DNA of 12,494 nt from Methanobacteriota archaeon (GTDB lineage: Archaea; Halobacteriota; Methanocellia; Methanocellales; Methanocellaceae): the NCBI GenBank assembly GCA_023436075.1, contig JAEZKS010000185.1, forward strand, positions 1 through 12,494, read 5' to 3'. Of the stretch, positions 7,275 to 12,371 are shown piece by piece; position 1 is the first letter of the stretch, and each line of letters starts with the position of its first letter. The position numbers and the translations under genes were made by a program. The notes beneath the pieces were generated by a model that saw nothing but the letters and a program-made list of their open reading frames with translations, was not told where the DNA came from and did not search any database.

Positions 7275-7982
7275 TCAGAGATTCTTCCCGATCGGACAGG
7301 CATACGTACAGCAGGTGCAGTACGACCGGGCGTTATGCGATGCAGCCCTGTGGTTGAGTTTGCAGGCCCCGCATTTCTTGCGGTCCACGCCTGTCTCCGC
7401 TATTGCCCCGACCGGACATGCCTCTATGCACTCTTTGCAATCCCCGCAGGTCTCGTCCGGCATGACCTCGTGCCGCTCGCCTATGTCGGCGTCGGTGATC
7501 ACGGCCTTCAGGCGCAGCCGGGGGCCGTGGTCTCTGGAGACGAACATGCGGGACTTGCCGATCCAGCCCAGCCCGGCCAGGACCGCCCAGACCTTGTTAT
7601 AATATGAAGTATACTCCTGTGCCCGGTAGCCCTCGTTAGTCAGCAGTCCGGCGACACAGACGGATGCCATGTCGAGGAGCATCATCTCGACAGAGGCCGT
7701 GTACCGGTCGGAGACACGATAATAGACATCATGGCGATCATCGTTTAGTCGCTTGCCTAGAATGACCATCGCCTTTGCCCCGGGCATGACCTGAGCGGGG
7801 TCCAGGACGTTCTCGGTATCGACGTGGCCATCAGCATGGCGGACGCCTTTTAATAAATCGATGTCCTTCTCTGGGATGACTGCCCTCCGGTCGAGCTTAA
7901 GATACCCTACGACCTCGATACCATAGAACGCGGCGACGTCGCCGATGCGGGCCTTGATCGCGGAAAATTCAGAGGACGGCAT
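7275..7982 (-). CDS. QueG-like double [4Fe-4S] cluster protein
   Basis: A 235-aa iron-sulfur protein. The C-terminal third carries two clusters' worth of cysteines: CGDCKECIEACP (C179, C182, C185, C189) and C204, C207, C222, C224, C225, C229 ending CTCCTYACP. The middle segment GLGWIGKSRMFVSRDHGP followed by TDADI matches the epoxyqueuosine reductase (QueG) architecture, in which the N-terminal region binds cobalamin. It is shorter than bacterial QueG, and archaea do not make queuosine, so the true substrate is unknown; a related reductive B12-Fe/S chemistry is inference. It ends in tandem stops TGA TAA. An AT-rich box (about 8005-8017) 25-35 nt upstream gives a nearly leaderless start; no ribosome site is seen. 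Confidence 0.85.
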   Translation of the reverse strand: MPSSEFSAIKARIGDVAAFYGIEVVGYLKLDRRAVIPEKDIDLLKGVRHADGHVDTENVLDPAQVMPGAKAMVILGKRLNDDRHDVYYRVSDRYTASVEMMLLDMASVCVAGLLTNEGYRAQEYTSYYNKVWAVLAGLGWIGKSRMFVSRDHGPRLRLKAVITDADIGERHEVMPDETCGDCKECIEACPVGAIAETGVDRKKCGACKLNHRAASHNARSYCTCCTYACPIGKNL

Positions 7983-8001
7983 GGCAGCAATAGTTTGTCA
8001 T

Positions 8002-8017
8002 CCGAAAATATTAATAC
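8002..8017 (+). promoter_or_regulatory. BRE/TATA promoter, probably for tRNA-Gly
   Basis: CCGAAAATATTAATAC is a strong archaeal BRE/TATA in the plus direction. It predicts initiation near 8040 and a leader of about 40 nt before the tRNA. The same AT-rich core can serve the minus-strand QueG-like gene, making this a compact divergent promoter. Confidence 0.5.
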
Positions 8018-8081
8018 TTTGTACGAGAGAGTAAATCCCGCATCTTACAGGTGTTCAATGCCTGTCATGAGTCAGCAACAC

Positions 8082-8153
8082 GCACCGATGGTCTAGCGGT
8101 TATGATATCAGCCTTCCAAGCTGAATACACGGGTTCGAGTCCCGTTCGGTGCA
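8082..8153 (+). tRNA. tRNA-Gly(TCC)
   Basis: The 72-nt cloverleaf is complete: acceptor GCACCGA/TCGGTGC with discriminator A at 8153, D-arm with GCGGTTA, anticodon stem TCAGC/GCTGA around the loop CTTCCAA (anticodon TCC), and T-arm ACGGG-TTCGAGT-CCCGT. No intron and no encoded CCA. A T-rich stretch at about 8179-8191 probably ends transcription. It borders a block of accessory genes, so it is a candidate integration site. Confidence 0.95.
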
Positions 8154-8159
8154 CTATTT

Positions 8160-8343
8160 GGGCAAGCGTCGAGCCTGTTTATATTATTTTTCGTTCAGCG
8201 GAAATATGCCAAACAATTGTCTATCTCGGGGGTATTCAGCCGGATTGGCTGAAGCCCTGTTTCCACGCCTCGAAGATCAGAGTATTGAGATCAAGCGGTT
8301 TATATGTAACCGGTTAGCTATTTATCGAACCGCAAAGCCGTGG
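8160..8343. other. Intergenic region with small inverted repeats
   Basis: I see no convincing gene here. It holds a T-rich stretch after the tRNA, a hairpin TCAGCC-GGATT-GGCTGA (8236-8252), and a cluster of GGTT/AACC elements: GCGGTT (8295-8300), the palindrome AACCGGTT (8308-8315) and AACCGC (8328-8333). The cluster could be a terminator structure for the minus-strand gene or a recombination or binding site. Confidence 0.4.
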
Positions 8344-8716
8344 TTATTTCTCCTTAATGAGCTTCGCAAGGCCCTCTTTGAATGCCCACTCGCATATTTT
8401 TTGTTCGCCCGGAGTGAGAAACTTCAAGTCCTTCTCGGTGATCGGATATGGCTTCTCTTTGGTCGGCGCGTTCAAAGGCGCGTCCTTCTCGATGAGCTTT
8501 GCAGCCAGTCTTGAACCCCCAGTCGAAAATCTCTTGCTCCGCCTTGGTGAGCGCCTTTAGCCTGCGCTCCGTGATCGGATATGGCTGCTCCTTTGTAGGT
8601 GGACATGGGCTCGCCTCTTTGACGAGCACCGCGATACTGTGCTTGAAGCCCCACTCGAAAGCCTTCCGCTCTATCGGGCTCAGCGCCTTGAGTCTCTGCT
8701 CCGTGATTGGATATGG
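8344..8716 (-). repeat. Three tandem ~132-bp coding repeats
   Basis: Repeat units start at 8716, 8584 and 8451 on the minus strand. Spacings are 132 and 133 nt; the second would be 135 (45 codons) but for the 2-nt deletion. Each contains a near-identical CCNTATCCGATCACNGAG-type core (PYPITE) and ends in W-[GA]-F-K plus a short helix. Confidence 0.85.
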
Positions 8717-8902
8717 TTCTTCCGTTGTGGCCGGGGTCGTTGTGGTCGTTCTGCAGGTGTCTTCTTTCTTGACTCTATCAACTATGATGGCGAGGCCCTG
8801 GCTTACCGCGATATCGACGGCCCACCGTGCGGTTTCCCCCATCTCGTTATAGACCGCACGCGGGATCTTCCGTGGCACTTTAGCTTTGGATGATGACGGC
8901 AT
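8354..8902 (-). CDS. Repeat protein of unknown function, frameshifted near 8500
   Basis: Read as is, this gives 182 aa with an unrelated last third. The basic N-terminus (SSSKAKVPRKIPRAVYNEMG) is followed by a Thr/Pro linker and about 44-residue repeats: PYPITEQRLKALSPIERKAF then EWGFK, and PYPITERRLKALTKAEQEIF then DWGFK. A third copy (PYPITEKDLKFLTPGEQKIC then EWAFK, ending AKLIKEK) lies in another frame. Restoring two bases (GC) between 8500 and 8501, TGCAAAG to TGCGCAAAG, joins all three and gives exactly 186 aa ending with TAA at 8344-8346. So this is either a recent frameshift mutation or a sequencing error. Start 8902 has an AT-rich box about 25-30 nt upstream and no ribosome site. I do not recognise the family. 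Confidence 0.75.
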   Translation of the reverse strand: MPSSSKAKVPRKIPRAVYNEMGETARWAVDIAVSQGLAIIVDRVKKEDTCRTTTTTPATTEEPYPITEQRLKALSPIERKAFEWGFKHSIAVLVKEASPCPPTKEQPYPITERRLKALTKAEQEIFDWGFKTGCKAHREGRAFERADQREAISDHREGLEVSHSGRTKNMRVGIQRGPCEAH

Positions 8903-8927
8903 ACTTAAAAATTAGGGCTTTTGGAAT

Positions 8928-8935
8928 AAAAAAAA
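8928..8935 (-). terminator. T8 tract ending the small-gene operon
   Basis: Eight A on the plus strand, that is T8 on the minus strand, lie about 30 nt after the stop of the 70-aa gene. It probably terminates the minus-strand run that begins at 10212. The same AT-rich stretch may supply the TATA element of the repeat-protein gene. Confidence 0.45.
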
Positions 8936-8964
8936 TCGTTTTTATGGGGAGGGAATAATTGCGA

Positions 8965-9177
8965 TCAGTGCTGTTCGCTCTTGAGCACGAGTACCGCCTC
9001 GCCTGCTGCCCGGGCTTGTTCCGCATCCTCGACAGAGATGCTTTGTGGTGCTCCGATCGTGATGCCGATTACATCTTGGAGTTTCCCGTCTGGAACGGGC
9101 TTGACGAGCGGCTTCTGCTTGATGTCGGTGCGGTATGCATTGGTTCGACCGTGAGGGCAGTTGACGATGATGATCAT
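8965..9177 (-). CDS. Small protein, 70 aa, NCPHGRTN motif
   Basis: Unknown function. It starts MIIIVNCPHGRTNAYRTD and ends KSEQH. The hydrophobic beta-strand leading into a single Cys-Pro-His motif resembles the CPxC openings of the three genes upstream, but with the second Cys replaced by Gly. A strong ribosome site (AAGGAGGAG) lies 6 nt before the ATG, inside the end of the preceding gene, so the start is secure. Last gene of the five-gene minus-strand run. Confidence 0.75.
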   Translation of the reverse strand: MIIIVNCPHGRTNAYRTDIKQKPLVKPVPDGKLQDVIGITIGAPQSISVEDAEQARAAGEAVLVLKSEQH

Positions 9178-9180
9178 GGT

Positions 9181-9327
9181 TCACTCCTCCTTTGCGGGCG
9201 TCAGCGAGTTGACCCGGACCTCTTCCCTGAAATCGAATTCGCCGTCTTTCAACCCTAATATCTCGACGGCCGAAGCGTCGAGTTCAAGATCTCGGTCGCA
9301 ACAGGGGCATTTGATGACGGTCTTCAT
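9181..9327 (-). CDS. Small CPCC protein, 48 aa
   Basis: A gene of only 48 aa: MKTVIKCPCCDRDLELDASA to about residue 20, then an acidic segment and SLTPAKEE at the end. C7-x2-C10 could form half of a zinc site. The ribosome site GAGGTGA lies just upstream of the ATG, and the start overlaps the previous stop (ATGA at 9324-9327). The stop TGA lies 3 nt before the next ATG. The short length and tight coupling on both sides support a real gene. The opening matches CPRC and CPHC genes upstream. Function unknown. Confidence 0.75.
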   Translation of the reverse strand: MKTVIKCPCCDRDLELDASAVEILGLKDGEFDFREEVRVNSLTPAKEE

Positions 9328-9716
9328 TCTTTCACCTCTACGGATGACGGCTCGTCCATCTCTCTGTCTCTGATTGAATCTCTCAGCATATTCAGTGCTG
9401 TCCCGAGTATCTCAGAATCTCCCGAGCATCCATAGCCATCCGAGTGTCGGATGCTATCGAGAATTTGTGCCTGATACGGGCTGAGGACCACCGCAAGACC
9501 TTCCTCTTTCTTCTTCTCGACACGCTGGACGATCCTGCCTTCATCGATGCTCAGACTAATGTCGATCGTCGGCCAGGGATCACTTTCATAACCGCCGCCG
9601 AGCACAGTCATGAACTCCTCGTAATAGCCGCCGAGGCTGATCTCGACGGGCACCTGTCGCCCGCAGCGCGGGCAGTCGATACTGTTCAGGTAACTGACAT
9701 CTTTACGCTCCGTCAT
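9324..9716 (-). CDS. CPRC-motif protein, 130 aa
   Basis: Unknown function. SIDCPRCGRQVPVEISLGG (C15, C18) is followed by a beta-rich segment DPWPTIDISLSIDEGRI and a helical acidic C-terminus. Its start forms an ATGA overlap with the preceding stop at 9713-9716, with GGAGG about 9 nt upstream; its stop overlaps the next start in the same way. It aligns by eye with the next gene upstream (CPHCDRVLPVEVRIRG and KWPIVEVELEYD), so the two appear to be diverged paralogues, perhaps subunits of one complex. Confidence 0.8.
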   Translation of the reverse strand: MTERKDVSYLNSIDCPRCGRQVPVEISLGGYYEEFMTVLGGGYESDPWPTIDISLSIDEGRIVQRVEKKKEEGLAVVLSPYQAQILDSIRHSDGYGCSGDSEILGTALNMLRDSIRDREMDEPSSVEVKE

Positions 9717-10075
9717 TGTTCGGCCTCCTGCTCCTTCGCCGCATCGTGAGCCCGGAGCCGTTTGATCAGGTCCTTGTGCTCTTTGACGATCTTCATCTTT
9801 GCTTCCTCGCCGCCCTCACGTTCTGCCGCGTCGAGCTTCCCCCAGTACACGACCTGTTCTTTGAAGAGGTCGATCTCTTCGAGGAGCACACGCATGTCGT
9901 ATTCGAGTTCGACTTCAACGATCGGCCACTTTGTATCTACGTAGCCGCTGCCGCTGGCTTCCAACAGGAAGCCCCGGCTTATCATGTCGCCCCGGATGCG
10001 GACTTCAACGGGCAGTACCCTGTCGCAGTGGGGGCAGGTGGATTCCATGATCGCGTAGATCGCACGTTCGACCAT
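9713..10075 (-). CDS. CPHC-motif protein, 120 aa
   Basis: Unknown function. It opens MVERAIYAIMESTCPHCDR (C14, C17), then a beta-rich domain (KWPIVEVELEYDMRVLLEEI) and a long charged, probably coiled-coil C-terminus from about residue 75. I chose ATG 10075 because the ribosome site GGAGGG (10083-10088) is 7 nt upstream and a separate small gene ends at 10078. The frame stays open to 10231, but that extension is an Arg/His-rich antisense-like stretch overlapping a better-supported gene. Paralogous to the 130-aa and 48-aa proteins downstream. Confidence 0.8.
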   Translation of the reverse strand: MVERAIYAIMESTCPHCDRVLPVEVRIRGDMISRGFLLEASGSGYVDTKWPIVEVELEYDMRVLLEEIDLFKEQVVYWGKLDAAEREGGEEAKMKIVKEHKDLIKRLRAHDAAKEQEAEQ

Positions 10076-10077
10076 GC

Positions 10078-10212
10078 TTAGGCCCTCCTGCTGACGCTGA
10101 CGGCGCCGGTGCGCGTGTCGGTGTCGATGATAGTGCGGCTGTTCGATGATTCGCTGCGGACGACTTGGTGGCCGTCGACGTTTACGATTTCGTACGTAGT
10201 ATTGCTGAACAT
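10078..10212 (-). CDS. Small protein, 44 aa, first gene of the minus-strand run
   Basis: Encodes MFSNTTYEIVNVDGHQVVRS, a Ser/Asn-rich middle, and TRTGAVSVSRRA. No Cys. AGGAG lies about 9 nt before the ATG. The stop TAA is 2 nt before the next ATG, and the next gene's ribosome site is within its last codons. Its position directly after an operator-rich divergent promoter (10236-10298) suggests it is promoter-proximal in a regulated operon. Function unknown. Confidence 0.65.
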   Translation of the reverse strand: MFSNTTYEIVNVDGHQVVRSESSNSRTIIDTDTRTGAVSVSRRA

Positions 10213-10235
10213 ACACTACAACTCCTATCAAACCT

Positions 10236-10298
10236 AAATAGGTCAGTTAACCTATTTTGTTAGATACGTTTAAATAGGTTACGCTTGATAAGATAGGT
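10236..10298. promoter_or_regulatory. Divergent promoter with four AAATAGGT operator boxes
   Basis: AAATAGGT occurs at 10236-10243 (+), its complement ACCTATTT at 10250-10257, again at 10272-10279 (+), and AGATAGGT at 10291-10298. The first two form a perfect 8-bp inverted repeat with a 6-bp spacer; the second and third form a 10-bp inverted repeat TAACCTATTT/AAATAGGTTA. The boxes cover the TATA positions expected for both the 10212 (minus) and 10314 (plus) genes, so a bound protein would block both. Confidence 0.7.
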
Positions 10299-10313
10299 CA
10301 AGGAGGTCAGACA

Positions 10314-10454
10314 ATGTCTGACACATTCATTACGAAAATAACCGACGACGCACAGCGACGGATCAAAATCGATAAAGACACTTGGGACAAAGAGAAGTTG
10401 AAGAAAGGGGATTACATCAAGGTCACAGTCGAGAGGGTCCCGCTCGGAAAATAA
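10314..10454 (+). CDS. AbrB/SpoVT-like small DNA-binding protein, 46 aa
   Basis: MSDTFITKITDDAQRRIKID is followed by KDTWDKEKLKKGDYIKVTVE and RVPLGK. The pattern R-I-x-I-[DP]-x5-L-x2-G-D-x-V/I-x-V is that of the swapped-hairpin AbrB/MazE fold, at its usual minimal length. An ideal ribosome site AAGGAGGT (10300-10307) sits 6 nt upstream of ATG. The gene is divergent from the five-gene run and lies directly behind the four AAATAGGT boxes, so it is the natural candidate for their repressor and for its own autoregulator. AbrB assignment is by pattern only. Confidence 0.75.
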   Translation: MSDTFITKITDDAQRRIKIDKDTWDKEKLKKGDYIKVTVERVPLGK

Positions 10455-10465
10455 TTTTTCTTTTA
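10453..10465 (+). terminator. T-rich terminator after AbrB-like gene
   Basis: AATTTTTCTTTTA directly after the stop codon. No hairpin is needed in archaea. Confidence 0.4.
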
Positions 10466-10537
10466 CGTGCCCGTCGCGGCCTTTGTGGTAGGGTGGTTGG
10501 TAAGGCGATCCGCGACTGGATAAAGAAGAACTAACCC

Positions 10538-10909
10538 TTATTTCTTACGAAGGGTTTTCAATTCGGCGTATGCGAGACGATTCATAATTAATTCTGCCGG
10601 TTCCCCCGTGATTTCTCGTATTTTATTAACAATACCGGCAGTGTCATCGGGTACAAAAATCGGCGTCAGTCTCTCGTATCTCGCCTTGCCATGGATGTTC
10701 TGCTCTTTCTCGGTCTGGGGCGGGACCACTTCCAGCCGGCAACGATAAACAATCGACCGCGCGGGGCCGTCGCAATACTTGCAGAAGATATCGCAGCCCC
10801 GGCACTCGTCGGGCATCTCTGGCGTACTATCAGTCATCTCTTCGGCCCGCCGCTTCCGCATGTACTCTTTCATATACCTGCGCTGGTAGGCTTTTCGGTC
10901 GAAGGTCAC
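10538..10909 (-). CDS. Cys-rich small protein, 123 aa
   Basis: Unknown function. A basic N-terminal helix FDRKAYQRRYMKEYMRKRRA, common in plasmid and viral proteins, is followed by a five-cysteine segment CRGCDIFCKYCDG (C36, C39, C43, C46) plus C57, probably metal-binding, and a helical C-terminus (DTAGIVNKIREITGEPAELI). The start is a GTG at 10907-10909 (an ATG two bases earlier runs into TGA). There is no ribosome site; a TATA-like box about 28 nt upstream implies a leaderless transcript, and that box is bracketed by two palindromic operators. Confidence 0.75.
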   Translation of the reverse strand: MTFDRKAYQRRYMKEYMRKRRAEEMTDSTPEMPDECRGCDIFCKYCDGPARSIVYRCRLEVVPPQTEKEQNIHGKARYERLTPIFVPDDTAGIVNKIREITGEPAELIMNRLAYAELKTLRKK

Positions 10910-10917
10910 ATGTTATC

Positions 10918-10963
10918 ATTGTTAAGACTTAACATAAATAGATGTTGGTTAAGTCTTAACAAT
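10918..10963. promoter_or_regulatory. Paired palindromic operators around a TATA box
   Basis: GTTAAG-A-CTTAAC (10921-10933) and GTTAAG-T-CTTAAC (10948-10960) are each perfect palindromes, and together with flanking ATT/AAT form a perfect 16-bp inverted repeat with a 14-bp spacer. The spacer holds the TATA-like ATAAATA (10934-10940), 25-30 nt from the GTG at 10909. Centres are 27 bp apart. A dimeric repressor binding both would occlude TBP/TFB. Confidence 0.75.
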
Positions 10964-11204
10964 ATGCATATCGTGCCCTCGCACGTTCATAGGTTAGGGT
11001 GTGGCGTGTTTATGGTCGCAACGGGCGCCGATCGCTTTGTTCCACGGTCTATTTATTAGCTCCTCGGTTTAACTTTAAACGAGGCGTTTAACTTCCAGCA
11101 GTGATTCTTCAAGCTTTAATCGAAGGCTTATACGCTTCTTATGACACCCAGGGAAGGATTTATATCACGCTAAAGAAACCCATTTGATTGACGAGGTGGG
11201 GCTT
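10964..11204. other. Intergenic region between divergent genes
   Basis: No convincing gene. A 31-codon frame (10964-11059, MHIVPSHVHRLGCG start) lies at a leaderless distance from the operator TATA but has no other support. An imperfect palindrome CCTCG-g-TTTAA/TTAAACGAGG spans 11062-11084, and GTTTAAC occurs at 11067 and 11086, which could be binding sites for the downstream gene. The promoter of the membrane protein begins near 11157. Confidence 0.4.
11157..11166 (+). promoter_or_regulatory. TATA promoter of 179-aa membrane protein gene
   Basis: GATTTATATC is a canonical archaeal TATA box; initiation about 26 nt downstream (near 11187) leaves a short leader containing the GAGGTG ribosome site (11193-11198). 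Confidence 0.6.
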
Positions 11205-11744
11205 ATGGCTGACGATGCAAAGGAGCACGCAAAGTACGTGCTGAAGTGCTACACGGACATGCGCAACTATGAGAACGAGCTCGCGTGGAAGAAGATCGGA
11301 GCGTTGATCGCAGTGGGCGCCCTGTTAATAACCGTTATAGTCGCAGGGATAATCAATAGTTTCCACCCTACATTGATGGCAACGATACTCGGGATTGGTT
11401 TCATGTTCTCGTTCGGTCTCTGGTACATGATCCGGCGGGATAACATCCAGCTGCAGTATCTCGAGTCTAAGGTTTCCCAGTGGAGCATCGAGACTATGGG
11501 CGAAGATGTCCTTGACGTGCCGGCATTCCGCGAGAAGAGCTTATTGAGCTTCAGAAGGAATGGTCGGGAATTCTTCCCGTTCATATTTATGGTAATTTCA
11601 ATAATCTTCCTGACCGCAGCGCTTTATAAGCTCTCTCCGGAAGGATTCCCTGACATAGGCGGCGCATGGGTATTGACCATAGCAATCCTGATATTAATTT
11701 GTCTCTTTGTCTTAGGAACCGAGCTCTTGCGACTATTCAAATAG
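11205..11744 (+). CDS. Four-helix membrane protein of unknown function
   Basis: A 179-aa membrane protein. The soluble N-terminus (MADDAKEHAKYVLKCYTDMR) precedes hydrophobic helices at about 31-50 and 56-76. A soluble 45-residue loop with a predicted helix (NIQLQYLESKVSQWSIETMG) follows, then helices at about 122-141 and 153-172, so the molecule is built of two helical hairpins. Start at ATG 11205 is fixed by GAGGTG 6 nt upstream; the TTG at 11184 is in frame but less likely. No recognised domain and no informative neighbours. Confidence 0.75.
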   Translation: MADDAKEHAKYVLKCYTDMRNYENELAWKKIGALIAVGALLITVIVAGIINSFHPTLMATILGIGFMFSFGLWYMIRRDNIQLQYLESKVSQWSIETMGEDVLDVPAFREKSLLSFRRNGREFFPFIFMVISIIFLTAALYKLSPEGFPDIGGAWVLTIAILILICLFVLGTELLRLFK

Positions 11745-11763
11745 GAGAGTGCGTTCTGATACG

Positions 11764-11878
11764 GGACAACGGTGTCCAATTATCCAAGATGGTGTTGGCT
11801 CATAATCGCAAGTTCTCTGAATGGGGCATCTATCGGATGCTCCGCCATCCGATAGAGAAGGCAGTTACTGTAGCTGCC
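11764..11878 (+). other. Run of three hairpins after the membrane protein gene
   Basis: GGACA-ACGG-TGTCC (11764-11777), CTATCGGATG-CTCCGC-CATCCGATAG (11830-11855, a perfect 10-bp stem) and GGCAG-9 nt-CTGCC (11860-11878) follow each other within 115 nt. This could be a small structured RNA or a 3' UTR/terminator region. One frame is open across it (ATG 11791 to 11914, 41 codons, no ribosome site), so coding cannot be excluded. The rest of 11745-12011 is AT-rich and holds the promoter of the next gene. Confidence 0.35.
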
Positions 11879-11924
11879 TCGACTGTAGACATGGGCTATC
11901 AGTTAATGGATTAAGTATATAATT

Positions 11925-11973
11925 AATTGTTTATCAAAATAAAATTGTTTATGTGGAAGCAGCAATATATAAT
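11925..11973 (+). promoter_or_regulatory. Promoter of wHTH gene with direct repeat
   Basis: AATATATAAT (11964-11973) is a TATA box about 40 nt before ATG 12012. Just upstream AATTGTTTAT occurs twice, at 11925-11934 and 11943-11952, 18 bp apart, a possible operator for autoregulation. Confidence 0.5.
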
Positions 11974-12011
11974 AGTCAAGATGAATTTATAATAAGGTGC
12001 GGAGATCTTAT

Positions 12012-12371
12012 ATGGTCATCGATATTGGTGCAGAGCGTGCTGAAGTGCAGCGTGAAATCTTGCTCTTTGTTTCAAGGAACGAGGGAACGTTATTATCAAC
12101 GATCGCAACTCGGTTGCATATGCCTCCAAGGATGGTTAAGCGAGAGGTTCATAGTCTGGCCGAAACCGGGGCACTTCGTATAGAACACGGCAAGATGGGT
12201 GAGAAGTGTTACATTGCTCGAATGAGTGATTCGTGCGCCGAAATTTTCGAGGAGATAGAACTTTTAGCTCATCGAGGCGTTGATGCTGCTCTCGATCGTG
12301 CTCCAATAGCTGACTCAACCGAATCGTCGGATGGCAGGGTAGATTTTCCCCTCGAAAATAAAAATAAATAG
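12012..12371 (+). CDS. Winged-helix transcriptional regulator
   Basis: A 119-aa protein. Residues about 10-75 fit a winged helix: EVQREILLFVSRNEGTLLST, recognition helix MPPRMVKREVHSLAETGALR, and wing IEHGKMGEKCYIARM, in the manner of MarR/ArsR-like archaeal regulators. The remainder is an acidic helix (AEIFEEIELLAHRG) and a disordered tail, perhaps for dimerisation. I chose ATG 12012 because GGAG (12001-12004) lies 7 nt upstream; GTG 11997 would add five residues. The direct repeat in its promoter suggests autoregulation. An open frame on the opposite strand overlaps most of it, but the wHTH pattern makes this strand the convincing one. Confidence 0.75.
   Translation: MVIDIGAERAEVQREILLFVSRNEGTLLSTIATRLHMPPRMVKREVHSLAETGALRIEHGKMGEKCYIARMSDSCAEIFEEIELLAHRGVDAALDRAPIADSTESSDGRVDFPLENKNK

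Noticed and set aside
8082..8153. Duplicate of the tRNA 3' end as an attachment site inside the window
   Set aside because: I looked downstream for TTCGAGTCCCGTTCGG and found no second copy up to 12494.
10076..10231. N-terminal extension of the CPHC gene (Arg/His-rich)
   Set aside because: The extension overlaps the better-supported 44-aa gene in another frame, and ATG 10075 has its own GGAGGG site.
10455..10537. Possible tiny membrane peptide (VPVAAFVVGWLV joined by frameshift to GKAIRDWIKKN)
   Set aside because: Attractive as a hydrophobic helix plus basic tail, but it needs a frameshift, starts in a T-rich terminator and has no ribosome site.
11821..11922. 33-codon frame with CSCLDC
   Set aside because: No ribosome site; overlaps the hairpin run and another open frame. 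The Cys motif is probably coincidental.
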